From: Isoperla grammatica
Lineage: Eukaryota > Arthropoda > Insecta > Plecoptera > Perlodidae
Assembly: GCA_945910005.1 (NCBI GenBank)
Contig: CAMDTW010000535.1
Span: 1-64,000 of the forward strand
Direction of reading: 5' to 3'
Length of the DNA stretch: 64,000 nt
In this document: in pieces, positions 50,801 to 64,000 of the stretch
How positions within the stretch are numbered: the stretch's first letter is position 1
How the letters are laid out: every line of letters starts with the position of its first letter
Notes under the pieces: generated by a model
Told to the model about the DNA's origin: nothing
The model's input: the letters and a program-made list of their open reading frames with translations, nothing else
The model's database searches: none
Program-made: the position numbers and the translations under genes

Positions 50801-52961
50801 GGTAGATAGACTGAAATCAGCCAATTTCTATTTTTTATGCATATTTTAACCAAAAACGACGAAAAAACTCAATTTATGCATTTTCATTATACTCTTGAAG
50901 AATGCAACCTATAATTCTTATTTTTCGACGGAGGGTGTAACTTCTATAGAAGTTATCGAAATGTGACGAAATGGACAAATTGTGCTTATTGGAGCCTGAA
51001 ACGCTCTAAAACAACGATTTGTCAACTTTGGTTGAAACCCTTAGGAATCCCGGCCGTTTGCAAGATTCCTCTTAAAACTGGAAGTTTGTGGTAGATAGAC
51101 TGAAATCAGCCAATTTCTATTTTTTATGCATATTTTAACCAAAAACGACGAAAAAACTCAATTTATGCATTTTCATTATACTCTTGAAGAATGCAACCTA
51201 TAATTCTTATTTTTCGACGGAGGGTGTAACTTCTATAGAAGTTATCGAAATGTGACGAAATGGACAAATTGTGCTTATTGGAGCCTGAAACGCTCTAAAA
51301 CAACGATTTGTGCAATTTGGTTGAAACCCTTAGAAATCCCAGCCGTATGCAAGATTCCTCTTAAAACTGGAAGTTTGTGGTAGATAGACTGAAATCAGCC
51401 AATTTCTATATTTTATGCATATTTTAACCAAAAACGACGAAAAAACACAATTTATGCATTTTTATTATACTCTTGAAGAATGCAGCCTATAATTCTTATT
51501 TTTCAACGGAGGGTGTAACTTCTATAGAAGTTATCGAAATGTGACGAAATGGACAAATTGTGCTTTTTGGAGCCTGAAACGCTCTAAAACAACGATTAGT
51601 GCAATTTGGTTGAAACCCCTTAGGAATCCCAGCCGTATGCAAGATTCCTCTTAAAACTGGAAGTTTGTGGTAGATAGACTAAAATCAGCCAATTTCTATT
51701 TTTTATGCATATTTTAACCAAAAACGACGAAAAAACTCAATTTTTGCATTTTCATTATACTCTTGAAGAATGCAACCTATAATTCTTATTTTTCAACGGA
51801 GGGTGTAACTTCTATAGAAGTAATCGAAATGTGACGAAATGGACAAATTGTGCTTATTGGAGCCTGAAACGCTCTAAAACAACGATTTGTCAACTTTGGT
51901 TGAAACACTTAGGAATCCCAGCTGTATGCAAGATTCCTCTTAAAACTAGAAGTTTGTGGTAGATAGACTTAAATCAGCCAATTTCTATATTTTATCCATA
52001 TTTTAACCAAAAACGACCAAAAAACTCAATTTATGCATTTTCATAATACTCTTGAAGAATGCAAAATATAATTCTTATTTTTCAACGGAGAGTGTAACTT
52101 CTATAGAAGTTATCGAAATGTGACGAAATGGACAAATTGTGCTTATTGGAGCCTGAAACGCTCTAAAACAACGATTTGTCAACTTTGGTTGAAACCCTTA
52201 GGAATCCCGGCCGTATGCAAGATTCCTCTTAAAACTGGAAGTTTGTGGTAGATAGACTGAAATCAGCCAATGTCTATTTTTTATGCATATTTTATCCAAA
52301 AACGACGAAAAAACTCAATTTATGCATTTTCATTATACTCTTGAAGAATGCAACTTATAATTCTTATTTTTCGACGGAGGGTGAAACTTCTATAGAAGTT
52401 ATCGAAATGTGACGAAATGGACAAATTGTGCTTATTGGAGCCTGAAACGCTCTAAAACAACGATTTGTGCAATTTGGTTGAAACCCTAAAGAATCCCAGC
52501 CGTATGCAAGATTCCTCTTAAAACTGGAAGTTTGTGGTAGATAGACTAAAATCAGCCAATTTCTATATTTTATTCATATTTTAACCAAAAACGACCAAAA
52601 AACTCAATTTATGCATTTTCATAATACTCTTTCAGAATGCACACTAACATTATTATTTTTCAACGGTTGGTGTAACTTCTAAAGTAGTTATCGAAATGTG
52701 ACGAAATGGACAAATTGTGCTTATTGGAGCCTGAAACGCTCTAAAACAACGATTTGTCAACTTTGGTTGAAACCCTAAGGAATCCCGGCCGTATGCAAGA
52801 TTCCTCTTAAAACTGGAAGTTTGTGGTAGATAGACTGAAATCAGCCAATTTCTATTTTTTATGCATATTTTAACCAAAAACGACGAAAAAACTCAATTTA
52901 TGCATCTTCATTATACTCTTGAAGAATGCAACCTATAGTTCTTATTTTTCGACGGAGGGTG

Positions 52962-52964
52962 TAA
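52962..52964. repeat. TAA target-site duplication, left of MITE copy 2
   Basis: Same monomer position as in copy 1, GTGTAA before AGGCCC. Confidence 0.75.
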
Positions 52965-53295
52965 AGGCCCATTCACGATTAAACGTAACCGTAAACTTAT
53001 AACTTAAAGTAAGGTTTGGCTTATAGAAGATCACATGATTGTTCACGACCAAAACTTAAACTTAGTTTTGGGCTACGGTTAAGTTTGGAACGATCAAACT
53101 TTAAAATAAAAATAAACTTAACAGTAAGAAAGAACCAATCAGCGCCAGCCGCAAGACCTAGGCTAGCTAAATCGAAAATATAGCCGAAACATGCTAAGAA
53201 TTTATTTTACGAAACGTTATTAAATGAGTTTATGAAGACCTAGCGTCTACGTTTAAGTTAAAGTTTACTACTAAGTTTTTATCGTGAATGGGCCT
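52965..53295. mobile_element. 331-bp Tourist-like MITE, copy 2
   Basis: Same length, ends and TAA duplications as the copy at 43960, with 8 substitutions and no indel by eye (about 2.4 percent). One substitution breaks the internal 13-bp inverted pair. The insertion point in the monomer and the private CTGTAG flank are identical. The two copies are 9005 bp apart, which is 30 monomers plus 1 bp once one element and its duplication (334 bp) are removed. It was therefore most likely copied with its satellite surroundings, not inserted independently. Confidence 0.85.
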
Positions 53296-53298
53296 TAA
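53296..53298. repeat. TAA target-site duplication, right of MITE copy 2
   Basis: Satellite resumes as TAACTTCTGTAGAAG, as at 44291. Confidence 0.75.
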
Positions 53299-55449
53299 CT
53301 TCTGTAGAAGTTATCGAAATGTGACGAAATGGACAAATTGTGCTTATTGGAGCCTAAAACGCTCTAAAACAACGATTTGTCAACTTTGGTTGAAACCCTT
53401 AGGAATCCCGGCCGTATGCAAGATTCCTCTTAAAACTGGAAGTTTGTGGTAGATAGACTGAAATCAGCCAATTTCTATTTTTTATGCATATTTTAACCAA
53501 AAACGACGAAAAAACTCAATTTATGCATTTTCATTATACTCTTGAAGAATGCAACCTATAATTCTTATTTTTCGACGGAGGGTGTAACTTCTAAAGAAGT
53601 TATCGAAATGTGACGAAATGGACAAATTGTGCTTATTGGAGCCTGAAACGCTCTAAAACAACGATTTGTGCAATTTGGTTGAAACCCTTAGGAATCCCAG
53701 CCGTATGCAAGATTCCTCTTAAAACTGGAAGTTTGTGGTAGATAGACTAAAATCAGCCAATTTCTATATTTCATGCAGCTTTTAACCAAAAACGACGAAA
53801 AAACTCAATTTATGCATTTTCATTATACTCTTGAAGAATGCAGCCTATAATTCTTATTTTTCAACGGAGGGTGTAACTTCTATAGAAGTTATCGAAATGT
53901 GACGAAATGGACAAATTGTGCTTATTAGAGCCTGAAACGCTCTAAAACAACGATTTGTCGACTTTGGTTGAAACCCTTAGGAATCCCGGCCGTATGCAAG
54001 ATTCCTCTTAAAACTGGAAGTTTGTGGTAGATAGACTGAAATCAGCCAATTTCTATTTTTTATGCATATTTTAACCAAAAACGACGAAAAAACTCAATTT
54101 ATGCATTTTCATTATTCCTTTGAAGAATGCAACCTATAATTCTTATTTTTCGACGGAGGGTGTAACTTCTATAGAAGTTATCGAAATGTGACGAAATGGA
54201 CAAATTGTGCTTATTGGAGCCTGAAACGCTCTAAAACAACGATTTGTCAACTTTGGTTGAAACCCTTAGGAATCCCAGCCGTATGCAAGATTCCTCTTAA
54301 AACTGGAAGTTTGTGGTAGATAGACTGAAATCAGCCAATTTCTATTTTTTATGCATATTTTAACCAAAAACGACGAAAAAACTCAATTTATGCATTTTCA
54401 TTATACTCTTGAAGAATGCAGCCTATAATTCTTATTTTTCAACGGAGGGTGTAACTTCTATAGAAGTTATCGAAATGTGACGAAATGGACAAATTGTGCT
54501 TATTGGAGCCTGAAACGCTCTAAAACAACGATTTGTTAACTTTGGTTGAAACCCTTAGGAATCCCGGCCGTATGCAAGATTCCTCTTAAAACTGGAAGTT
54601 TGTGGTAGATAGACTGAAATCAGCCAATTTCTATTTTTAATGCATATTTTAACCAAAAACGACGAAAAAACTCAATTTATGCATTTTCATTATACTCTTG
54701 AAGAATGCAACCTATAATTCTTATTTTTCGACGGAGGGTGTAACTTCTATAGAAGTTATCGAAATGTGACGAAATGGACAAATTGTGCTTATTGGAGCCT
54801 GAAACGCTCTAAAACAACGATTTGTCAACTTTGGTTGAAACCCTTAGGAATCCCGGCCGTATGCAAGATTCCTCTTAAAACTGGAAGTTTGTGGTAGATA
54901 GACTGAAATCAGCCAATTTCTATTTTTTATGCATATTTTAACCAAAAACGACGAAAAAACTCAATTTATGCATTTTCATTATACTCTTGAAGAATGCAAC
55001 CTATAATTCTTATTTTTCGACGGCGGGTGTAACTTCTATAGAAGTTATCGAAATGTGACGAAATGGACAAATTGTGCTTTTTGGAGCCAGAAACGCCCTA
55101 AAACAACGATTTGTGCAATTTGGTTGAAACCCTTAGGAATCCCAGCCGTATGCAAGATTCCTCTTAAAACTGGAAGTTTGTGGTAGATAGACTAAAATCA
55201 GCCAATTTCTATATTTTATGCATATTTTTACCAAAAACGACGAAAAAACTCAATTTATGCATTTTCATTATACTCTTGAAGAATGCAATCTATAATTCTT
55301 ATTTTTCGACGGAGGGTGTAACTTCTATAGAAGTTATCGAAATGTGACGAAATGGACAAATTGTGCTAATTGGAGCCTGAAACGCTCTAAAACAACGATT
55401 TGTCAACTTAGGTTGAAACCCTTAGGAATCCCAGCCGTATGCAAGATTC

Positions 55450-57060
55450 CTCTTAAAACTGGAAGTTTGTGGTAGATAGACTGAAATCAGCCAATTTCTA
55501 TTTTTTATGCATATTTTAACCAAAAACGACGAAAAAACTCAATTTATGCATTTTCATTATACTCTTGAAGAATGCAACCTATAATTCTTATTTTTCGACG
55601 GAGGGTGTAACTTCTATAGAAGTTATCGAAATGTGACGAAATGGACAAATTGTGCTTATTGGAACCTGAAACGCTCTAAAACAACGATTTGTCAACTTTG
55701 GTTGAAACCCTTAGGAATCCCGGCCGTATGCAAGATTCCTCTTAAAACTGGAAGTTTGTGGTAGATAGACTGAAATCAGCCAATTTCTATTTTTTATGCA
55801 TATTTTTACCAAAAACGACGAAAAAACTCAATTTATGCATTTTCATTATACTCTTGAAGAATGCAACCTATAATTCTTATTTTTCGACGGAGGGTGTAAC
55901 TTCTATAGAAGTTATCGAAATGTGACGAAATGGACAAATTGTGCTTTTTGGAGCCTGAAACGCTCTAAAACAACGATTTGTGCAATTTGGTTGAAACCCT
56001 TAGGAATCCCAGCCGTATGCAAGATTCCTCTTAAAACTGGAAGTTTGTGGTAGATAGACTAAATTCAGCCAATTTCTATATTTTATGCATATTTTAACCA
56101 AAAACGACAAAAAACTCAATTTATGCATTTTCATTATACTCTTGAAGAATGCAGCCTATAATTCTTATTTTTCAACGGAGGGTGTAACTTCTATAGAAGT
56201 TATCGAAATGTGACAAAATGGACAAATTGTGCTTATTGGAGCCTGATACGCTCTAAAACAACGATATGTCAACTTTGGTTGAAACACTTAGGAATCCCGG
56301 CCGTATGCAAGATTCCTCTTAAAACTGGAAGTTTGTGGTAGATAGACTGAAATCAGCCAATTTCTATTTTTTATGCATATTTTAACCAAAAACGACGAAA
56401 AAAATCAATTTATGCATTTTCATTATACTCTTGAAGAATGCAACCTATAATTCTTATTTTTCGACGGAGGGTGTAACTTCTATAGAAGTTATCGAAATGT
56501 GACGAAATGGACAAATTGTGCTTATTGGAGCCTGAAACGCTCTAAAACAACGATTTGTGCAATTTGGTTGAAACCCTTAGGAATCCCAGCCGTATGCAAG
56601 ATTCCTCTTAAAACTGGAAGTTTGTGGTAGATTGACTAAAATCAGCCAATTTTTATTTTTTATGCATATTTTAACCAAAAACGACGAAAAAACTCAATTT
56701 ATGCATTTTCATTATACTCTTGAAGAAAGCAACCTATAATTCTTATTTTTCGACGGAGGGTGTAACTTCTATAGAAGTTATCGAAATGTGACGAAATGGA
56801 CAAATTGTGCTTATTGGAGCCTGAAACGCTCTAAAACAACGATTTGTGCAATTTGGTTGAAACCCTTAGGAATCCCAGCCGTATGCAAGATTCCTCTTAA
56901 AACTGGAAGTTTGTGGTAGATAGACTAAAATCAGCCAATTTCTATATTTTATGCATATTTTAACCAAAAACGACGAAAAAACTCAATTTATGCATTTTCA
57001 TTATACTCTTGAAGAATGCAACCTATAATTCTTATTTTTCGACGGAGGGTGTAATTTCTA
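55450..57060. repeat. 12-monomer-offset repeat, copy 1
   Basis: Markers GGAACCTG (55661), ACGACAAAAAACTC (56104), GATACGCTC (56245), TAGATTGAC (56628) and GTAATTTC (57051) recur at +3467, falling to +3466 after a one-base loss (12 x 289 = 3468). Confidence 0.8.
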
Positions 57061-58916
57061 TAGAAGTTATCGAAATGTGACGAAATGGACAAATTGTGCT
57101 TATTGGAGCCTGAAACGCTCTAAAACAACGAATTGTTAACTTTGGTTGAAACCCTTAGGAATCCCGGCCGTATGCAAGATTCCTCTTAAAACTGGAAGTG
57201 TGTGGTAGATAGACTGAAATCAGCCAATTTCTATTTTTTATGCATATTTTAACCAAAAACGACGAAAAAACTCAATTTATGCATTTTCATTATACTCTTG
57301 AAGAATGCAACCTATAATTCTTATTTTTCGACGGAGGGTGTTACTTCTATAGAAATTATCGAAATGTGACGAAATGGACAAATTGTGCTTATTGGAGCCT
57401 GAAACGCTCCAAAACAACGATTTGTGCAATTTGGTTGAAACCCTTAGGAATCCCGGCCGTATGCAAGATTCCTCTTAAAACTGGAAGTTTGTGGTAGATA
57501 GACTAAAATCAGCCAATTTCTATATTTTATGCATATTTTAACCAAAAACGACGAAAAAACTCAATTTATGCATTTTCATAATACTCTTGAAGAATGCAAC
57601 CTATAATTCTTATTTTTCGACGGAGGGTGTAACTTCTATAGAAGTTATCGAAATGTGACGAAATGGACAAATTGTGCTTATTGGAGCCTGACACGCTCTA
57701 AAACAACGATTTGTGCAATTTGGTTGAAACCCTTAGGAATCCCAGCCGTATGCAAGATTCCTCTTAAAACTGGAAGTTTGTGGAAGATAGACTAAAATCA
57801 GCCTATTTCTATATTTTATGCATATTTTAACCAAAAACGACGAAAAAACTCAATTTATGCATTTTCATTATACTCTTGAAGAATGCAGCCTATAATTCTT
57901 ATTTTTCAACGGAGGGTGTAACTTCTATAGAAGTTATCGAAATGTGACGAAATGGACAAATTGTGCTTATTAGAGCCTGAAACGCTCTAAAACAACGATT
58001 TGTCAACTTTGGTTGAGACCCTTAGGAATCCCGGCCGTATGCAAGATTCCTCTTAAAACTGGAAGTTTGTGGTAGATAGACTAAAATCAGCCAATTTCTA
58101 TATTTTATGCATATTTTAACCAAAAACGACGAAAAAACTCAATTTATGCATTTTCATTATACTCTTGAAGAATGCAGCCTATAATTCTAATTTTTCAACG
58201 GAGGGTTCACCTTCTATAGAAGTTATCGAAATGTGACGAAATGGACAAATTGTGCTTATTGGAGCCTGAAACGCTCTAAAACAACGATTTGTCAACTTTG
58301 GTTGAAACCCTTAGGAATCCCGGCCGTATGCAAGATTCCTCTTAAAACTGGAAGTTTGTGGTAGATAGACTGAAATCAGCCAATTTCTATTTTTTATGCA
58401 TATTTTAACCAAAAACGACGAAAAAACTCAATTTATGCATTTTCATTATACTCTTGAAGAATGCAACCTATAATTCTTATTTTTCGACGGAGGGTTTAAC
58501 TTGTATAGAAGTTATCGAAATGTAACGAAATGGACAAATTGTGCTTATTGGAGCCTGAAACGCTCTAAAACAACGATTTATCAACTTTGGTTGAAACCCT
58601 TAGGAATCCCAGCCGTATGCAAGATTCCTCTTAAAACTGGAAGTTTGTGGTAGATAGACTGAAATCAGCCAATTTCTATTTTGTATGCATATTTTAACCA
58701 AAAACGACGAAAAAACTCAATTTATGCATTTTCATTATACTCTTGAAGAATGCAGCCTATAGTTCTTTTTTTTCAACGGAGGGTGTAACTTCTATAGAAG
58801 TTATCGAAATGTGACGAAATGGACAAATTGTGCTTATTGGAGCCTGAAACGCTCTAAAACAACGATTTGTTAACTTTGGTTGTAACCCTTAGGAATCCCG
58901 GCCGTATGCAAGATTC

Positions 58917-60530
58917 CTCTTAAAACTGGAAGTTTGTGGTAGATAGACTGAAATCAGCCAATTTCTATTTTTTATGCATATTTTAACCAAAAACGACGAA
59001 AAAACTCAATTTATGCATTTTCATTATACTCTTGAAGAATGCAACCTATAATTCTTATTTTTCGACGGAGGGTGTAACTTTTATAGAAGTTATCGAAATG
59101 TGACGAAATGGACAAATTGTGCTTATTGGAACCTGAAACGCTCTAAAACAACGATTTGTCAACTTTGGTTGAAACCCTTAGGAATCCCGGCCGTATGCAA
59201 GATTCCTCTTAAAACTGGAAGTTTGTGGTAGATAGACTGGAATCAGCCAATTTCTATTTTTTATGCATATTTTTACCAAAAACGACGAAAAAACTCAATT
59301 TATGCATTTTCATTATACTCTTGAAGAATGCAACCTATAATTCTTATTTTTCGACGGAAGGTGTAACTTCTATAGAAGTTATCGAAATGTGACGAAATGG
59401 ACAAATTGTGCTTTTTGGAGCCTGAAACGCTCTAAAACAACGATTTGTGCAATTTGGTTGAAACCCTTAGGAATCCCAGCCGTATGCAAGATTCCTCTTA
59501 AAACTGGAAGTTTGTGGTAGATAGACTAAAATCAGCCAATTTCTATATTTTATGCATATTTTAACCAAAAACGACAAAAAACTCAATTTATGCATTTTCA
59601 TTATACTCTTGAAGAATGCAGCCTATAATTCTTATTTTTCAACGGAGGGTGTAACTTCTATAGAAGTTATCGACATGTGACAAAATGGACAAATTGTGCT
59701 TATTGGAGCCTGATACGCTCTAAAACAACGATTTGTCAACTTTGGTTGAAACCCTTAGGAATCCCGGCCGTATGCAAGATTCCTCTTAAAACTGGAAGTT
59801 TGAGGTAGATAGACTGAAATCAGCCAATTTCTATTTTTTATGCATATTTTAACCAAAAACGACGAAAAAAATCAATTTATGCATTTTCATTATACTCTTG
59901 AAGAATGCAACCTATAATTCTTATTTTTCGACGGAGGGTGTAACTTCTATAGAAGTTATCGAAATGTGACGAAATGGACAAATTGTGCTTATTGGAGCCT
60001 GAAACGCTCTAAAACAACGATTTGTGCAATTTGGTTAAACCCTTAGGAATCCCAGCCGTATGCAAGATTCCTCTTAAAACTGGAAGTTTGTGGTAGATTG
60101 ACTAAAATCAGCCAATTTCTATTTTTTATGCATATTTTAACCAAAAACGACGAAAAAACTCAATTTATGCATTTTCATTATACTCTTGAAGAATGCAACC
60201 TATAATTCTTATTTTTCGACGGAGGGTGTAACTTCTATAGAAGTTATCGAAATGTGACGAAATGGACAAATTGTGCTTATTGGAGCCTGACACGCTCTAA
60301 AACAACGATTTGTGCAATTTGGTTGAAACCCTTAGGAATCCCAGCCGTATGCAAGATTCCTCTTAAAACTGGAAGTTTGTGGTAGATAGACTAAAATCAG
60401 CCAATTTCTATTTTTTATGCATATTTTAACCAAAAACGTCGAAAAAACTCAATTTATGCATTTTCATTATACTCTTGAAGAATGCAACCTATAATTCTTA
60501 TTTTTCGACGGAGGGTGTAATTTCTATAGA
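58917..60530. repeat. 12-monomer-offset repeat, copy 2
   Basis: Carries the markers of 55450-57060 at 59128, 59571, 59712, 60094 and 60517. TAGATTGAC, GTAATTTC and CGAATTGTTA appear once more near 61250, 61675 and 61751, about 16 monomers from the first set, so the region has been duplicated more than once. Confidence 0.8.
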
Positions 60531-62879
60531 AGTTATCGAAATGTGACGAAATGGACAAATTGTGCTTATTGGAGCCTGAAACGCTCTAAAACAACGATTT
60601 GTGCAATTTGGTTGAAACCCTTAGGAATCCCAGCCGTATGCAAGATTCCTCTTAAAACTGGACGTTTGTGGTAGATAGACTAAAATCAGCCAATTTCTAT
60701 ATTTTATGCATATTTTAACCAAAAACGACGAAAAAACTCAATTTATGCATTTTCATTATACTCTTGAAGAATGCAGCCTATAATTCTTATTTTTCAACGG
60801 AGGGTGTAACTTCTATAGAAGTTATCGAAATGTGACGAAATGGACAAATTGTGCTTATTGGAGCCTGAAACGCTCTCAAACAACGATTTGTCAACTTTGG
60901 TTGAAACCCTTAGAAATCCCGGCCGTTTGCAAGATTCCTCTTAAAACTGGAAGTTTGTGGTAGATAGACTGAAATCAGCCAATTTCTATTTTTTATGCAT
61001 ATTTTAACCAAAAACGAAGAAAAAAATCAATTTATGCATTTTCATTATACTCATGAAGAATGCAACATATAATTCTTATTTTTCGACGGAGGGTGTAACT
61101 TCTATAGGAGTTATCGAAATGTGACGAAATGGACAAATTGTGCTTATTGGAGCCTGAAACGCTCTAAAACAACGATTTGTGCAATTTGGTTGAAACTTTT
61201 AGGAATCCCAGCCGTATGCAAGATTCCTCTTAAAACTGGAAGTTTGTGGTAGATTGACTAAAATCAGCCAATTTCTATTTTTTATGCATATTTTAACCAA
61301 AAACGACGAAAAAACTCAATTTATGCATTTTCATTATACTCTTGAAGAATGCAACCTATAATTCTTATTTTTCGACGGAGGATGTAACTTCTATAGAAGT
61401 TATCGAAATGTGACGAAATGGACAAATTGTGCTTATTGGAGCCTGAAACGCTCTAAAACAACGATTTGTGCAATTTGGTTGAAACCCTTAGGAATCCCAG
61501 CCGTATGCAAGATTCCTCTTAAAACTGGAAGTTTGTGGTAGATAGACTAAAATCAGCCAATTTCTATTTTTTATGCATATTTTAACCAAAAACGACGAAA
61601 AAACTCAATTTATGCATTTTCATTATACTCTTGAAGAATGCAACCTATAATTCTTATTTTTCGACGGAGGGTGTAATTTCTATAGAAGTTATCAAAATGT
61701 GACGAAATGGACAAATTGTGCTTATTGGAGCCTGAAACGCTCTAAAACAACGAATTGTTAACTTTGGTTGAAACCCTTAGGAATCCCGGCCGTATGCAAG
61801 ATTCCTCTTAAAACTGGAAGTTTGTGGTAGATAGACTGAAATCAGCCAATTTCTATTTTTTATGCATATTTTAACCAAAAACGACGAAAAAACTCAATTT
61901 ATGCATTTTCATTATACTCTTGAAGAATGCAACCTATAATTCTTATTTTTCGACGGAGGGTGTAACTTCTATAGAAATTATCGAAATGTGACGAAATGGA
62001 CAAGTTGTGCTTATTGGAGCCTGAAACGCTCTAAAACAACGATTTGTGCAATTTGGTTGAAACCCTTAGGAATCCCAGCCGTATGCAAGATTCCTCTTAA
62101 AACTGGACGTTTGTGGTAGATAGACTTAAATCAGCCAATTTCTATATTTTATGCATATTTTAACCAAAAACGACGAAAAAACTCAATTTATGCATTTTCA
62201 TTATACTCTTGAAGAATGCAGCCTATAATTCTTATTTTTCAACGGAGGGTGTAACTTCTATAGAAGTTATCGAAATGTGACGAAATGGACAAATTGTGCT
62301 CTTTGGAGCCTGAAACGCTCTAAAACAACGATTTGTGCAATTTGGTTGAAACCCTTAGGAATCCCAGCCGTATGCAAGATTCCTCTTAAAACTGGAAGTT
62401 TGTGGAAGATAGACTAAAATTAGCCAATTTCTATATTTTATGCATATTTTAACCAAAAACGACGAAAAAACTCAATTTATGCATTTCCATTATACTCTTA
62501 AAGATTGCAGCCTATAATTCTTATTTTTCAACGGAGGGTGTAACTTCTATAGAAGTTATCGAAATGTGACGAAATGGACAAATTGTGCTTATTGGAGCCT
62601 GAAACGCTCTAAAACAACGATTTGTGCAATTTGGTTGAAACCCTTAGGAATCCCAGCCGTATGCAAGATTCCTCTTAAAACTGGAAGTTTGTGATAGATA
62701 GACTAAAATCAGCCAATTTCTATATTTTATGCATATTGTAACCAAAACCGACGAAAAAACTCAATTTATGCATTTTCATTATACTCTTGAAGAATGCAGC
62801 CTATAATTCTTATTTTTCAACGGAGGGTGTAACTTCTATAGAAGTTATCGAAATGTGACGAAATGGACAAATTGTGCTT

Positions 62880-64000
62880 ATTGGAGCCTGAAGCGCTGTA
62901 AAACAACGATTTGTCAACTTTGGTTGAAACCCTTAGGAATCCCGGCCGTATGCAAGATTCCTCTTAAAACTGGAAGTTTGTGGTAGATAGACTGAAATCA
63001 GCCAATTTCTATATGTTTTGCATATTTTAACCAAAAACGACGAAAAAACTCAATTTATGCATTTTCATTATACTCTTGAAGAATGCAACCTATAATTCTT
63101 ATTTTTCGACGGAGGGTGTTACTTCTATAGAAGTTATCGAAATGTGACGAAATGGACAAATTGTGCTTATTGGAGCCTGAAACGCTCTAAAACAACGATT
63201 TGTGCAATTTGGTTGAAACCCTTAGGAATCCCAGCCGTATGCAAGATTCCTCTTAAAACTGGAAGTTTGTGGTAGATAGACTAAAATCAGCCAATTTCTA
63301 TATTTTATTCATATTTTAACCAAAAACGACCAAAAAACTCAATTTATGCATTTTCATAATACTCTTTCAGAATGCACACTAACATTATTATTTTTCAACG
63401 GTTGGTGTAACTTCTAAAGTAGTTATCGAAATGTGACGAAATGGACAAATTGTGCTTATTGGAGCCTGAAACGCTCTAAAACAACGATTTGTCAACTTTG
63501 GTTGAAACCCTTAGGAATCTTAGCGGTATGCAAGATTCCTCTTAAAACTGGAAGTTTGTGGTAGATAGACTGAAATCAGCCAATTTCTATATTTTATGCA
63601 TATTTTAACCAAAAACGACGAAAAAACTAAATTTATGCATTTTCATTATACTCTTGAAGAATGCAGCCTATAATTCTTATTTTACAACGGAGGGTGTGAC
63701 TTCTATAGAAGTTATCGAAATGTGACGAAATGGACAAATTGTGCTTATTGGAGCCTGAAACGCTCTTAAACAACGATTTGTCAACTTTGGTTGAAACCCT
63801 TAGGAATCCCGGCCGTATGCAAGATTCCTCTTAAAACTGGAAGTTTGTGGTAGATAGACTGAAATCAGCCAATTTCTATTTTTTATGCATATTTTTACCA
63901 AAAACGACGAAAAAACTCAATTTATGCATTTTCATTATACTCTTGAAGAATGCAACCTATAATTCTTATTTTTCGACGGAGGTTGTAACTTCTATAGAAG
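62880..64000. repeat. Copy of the 48680-49800 satellite block at the window edge
   Basis: CTGAAGCGCTG, GTGTTACTTC, a type C monomer (63375), GAATCTTAGCGG (63515), GTGTGACTTC and GGAGGTTGTAAC recur in the same order as near 48680-49800 (GAATCTTAGCGG at 49311). The spacing is 14204 bp, which is 48 monomers less 2 bp once the MITE insertion is removed. The block runs off the window. Confidence 0.75.

Larger units (their letters stand above)
51940..53330. repeat. MITE-bearing long-range satellite duplication, copy 2
   Basis: Counterpart of 42340-44330. AAAATATA is 9582 bp from its partner (32 monomers plus the 334-bp insertion), while the MITE is 30 monomers plus one insertion away, so two monomers were lost here or gained in copy 1. 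Confidence 0.7.
7109..64000. repeat. 289-bp satellite array, right segment (about 194 monomers)
   Basis: Continuation of the same 289-bp satellite, all monomers in one orientation, open at the right edge. The only foreign DNA is two 331-bp MITE copies. Copies differ mainly by point substitutions and 1-7 bp indels, for example a 7-bp deletion in TATTTTCACGACG near 17581 and 21620, and an extra AG near 24648. The period is not a multiple of 3, so no reading frame survives across monomers. Such long arrays are typical of centromeric, pericentromeric or other heterochromatic DNA, but the sequence alone cannot say which. No genes, RNA genes or non-satellite islands other than the MITEs are seen in these 56.9 kb. 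Confidence 0.98.

Noticed and set aside
7109..64000. CRISPR-like regular repeat
   Set aside because: The whole 289-bp unit is repeated with no unique spacers; this is satellite DNA.
1..64000. Telomeric repeat arrays or rDNA near the satellite
   Set aside because: No TTAGGG-type or related short telomeric tandem and no rRNA-like conserved stretch was seen.

Overview
This window is eukaryotic and almost entirely non-coding. It is dominated by one AT-rich tandem satellite with a 289-bp monomer, about 203 copies by arithmetic. The array fills 1-2610 and 7109-64000 and runs off both ends of the window, so its true length is unknown. I see no protein-coding gene, rRNA, operon, CRISPR array or bacterial signal. 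The host is probably an animal, perhaps a marine invertebrate. That rests only on the satellite, a tRNA-derived relic and cut-and-paste element remnants, so no species is named.

Layout. (1) 1-2610: nine satellite monomers. (2) 2611-7108: a 4498-bp non-satellite island inserted precisely at a TTAA in the monomer. TTAA is duplicated on both sides and the ends form a weak inverted repeat, as expected for a piggyBac- or Kolobok-type DNA transposon that has lost, or never had, its transposase. The island holds a G20 run, a (TA)29 microsatellite, a tRNA-Ser-like relic, two CCGAAAA-rich patches, a GC-rich patch and a 205-bp fold-back element. (3) 7109-64000: about 194 monomers, broken only by two 331-bp copies of one MITE (43960-44290 and 52965-53295), each flanked by a TAA duplication as in PIF/Harbinger Tourist-like elements.

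The satellite is not homogeneous. Three main monomer haplotypes (A, B, C) and many private variants recur at fixed multiples of 289 bp. They define overlapping local higher-order repeats of about 3, 4, 9, 11-13, 12, 16, 19 and 29-32 monomers. The two MITE copies sit at the same monomer position, differ by 8 substitutions and share a flanking private variant. They therefore look like one insertion that the array later copied, which makes it a useful marker of satellite expansion.

Each monomer carries two conserved dyads. One is an 18-bp perfect palindrome (TAACTTCTATAGAAGTTA) and the other is a 7-bp-arm hairpin around CCGGCCGTATGCAA. The palindrome is weakened in a regular minority of monomers (type C). 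These dyads are the best candidates for an undescribed function, for example a centromere- or heterochromatin-protein binding site, but that is inference. Short minus-strand ORFs in the satellite are judged incidental.
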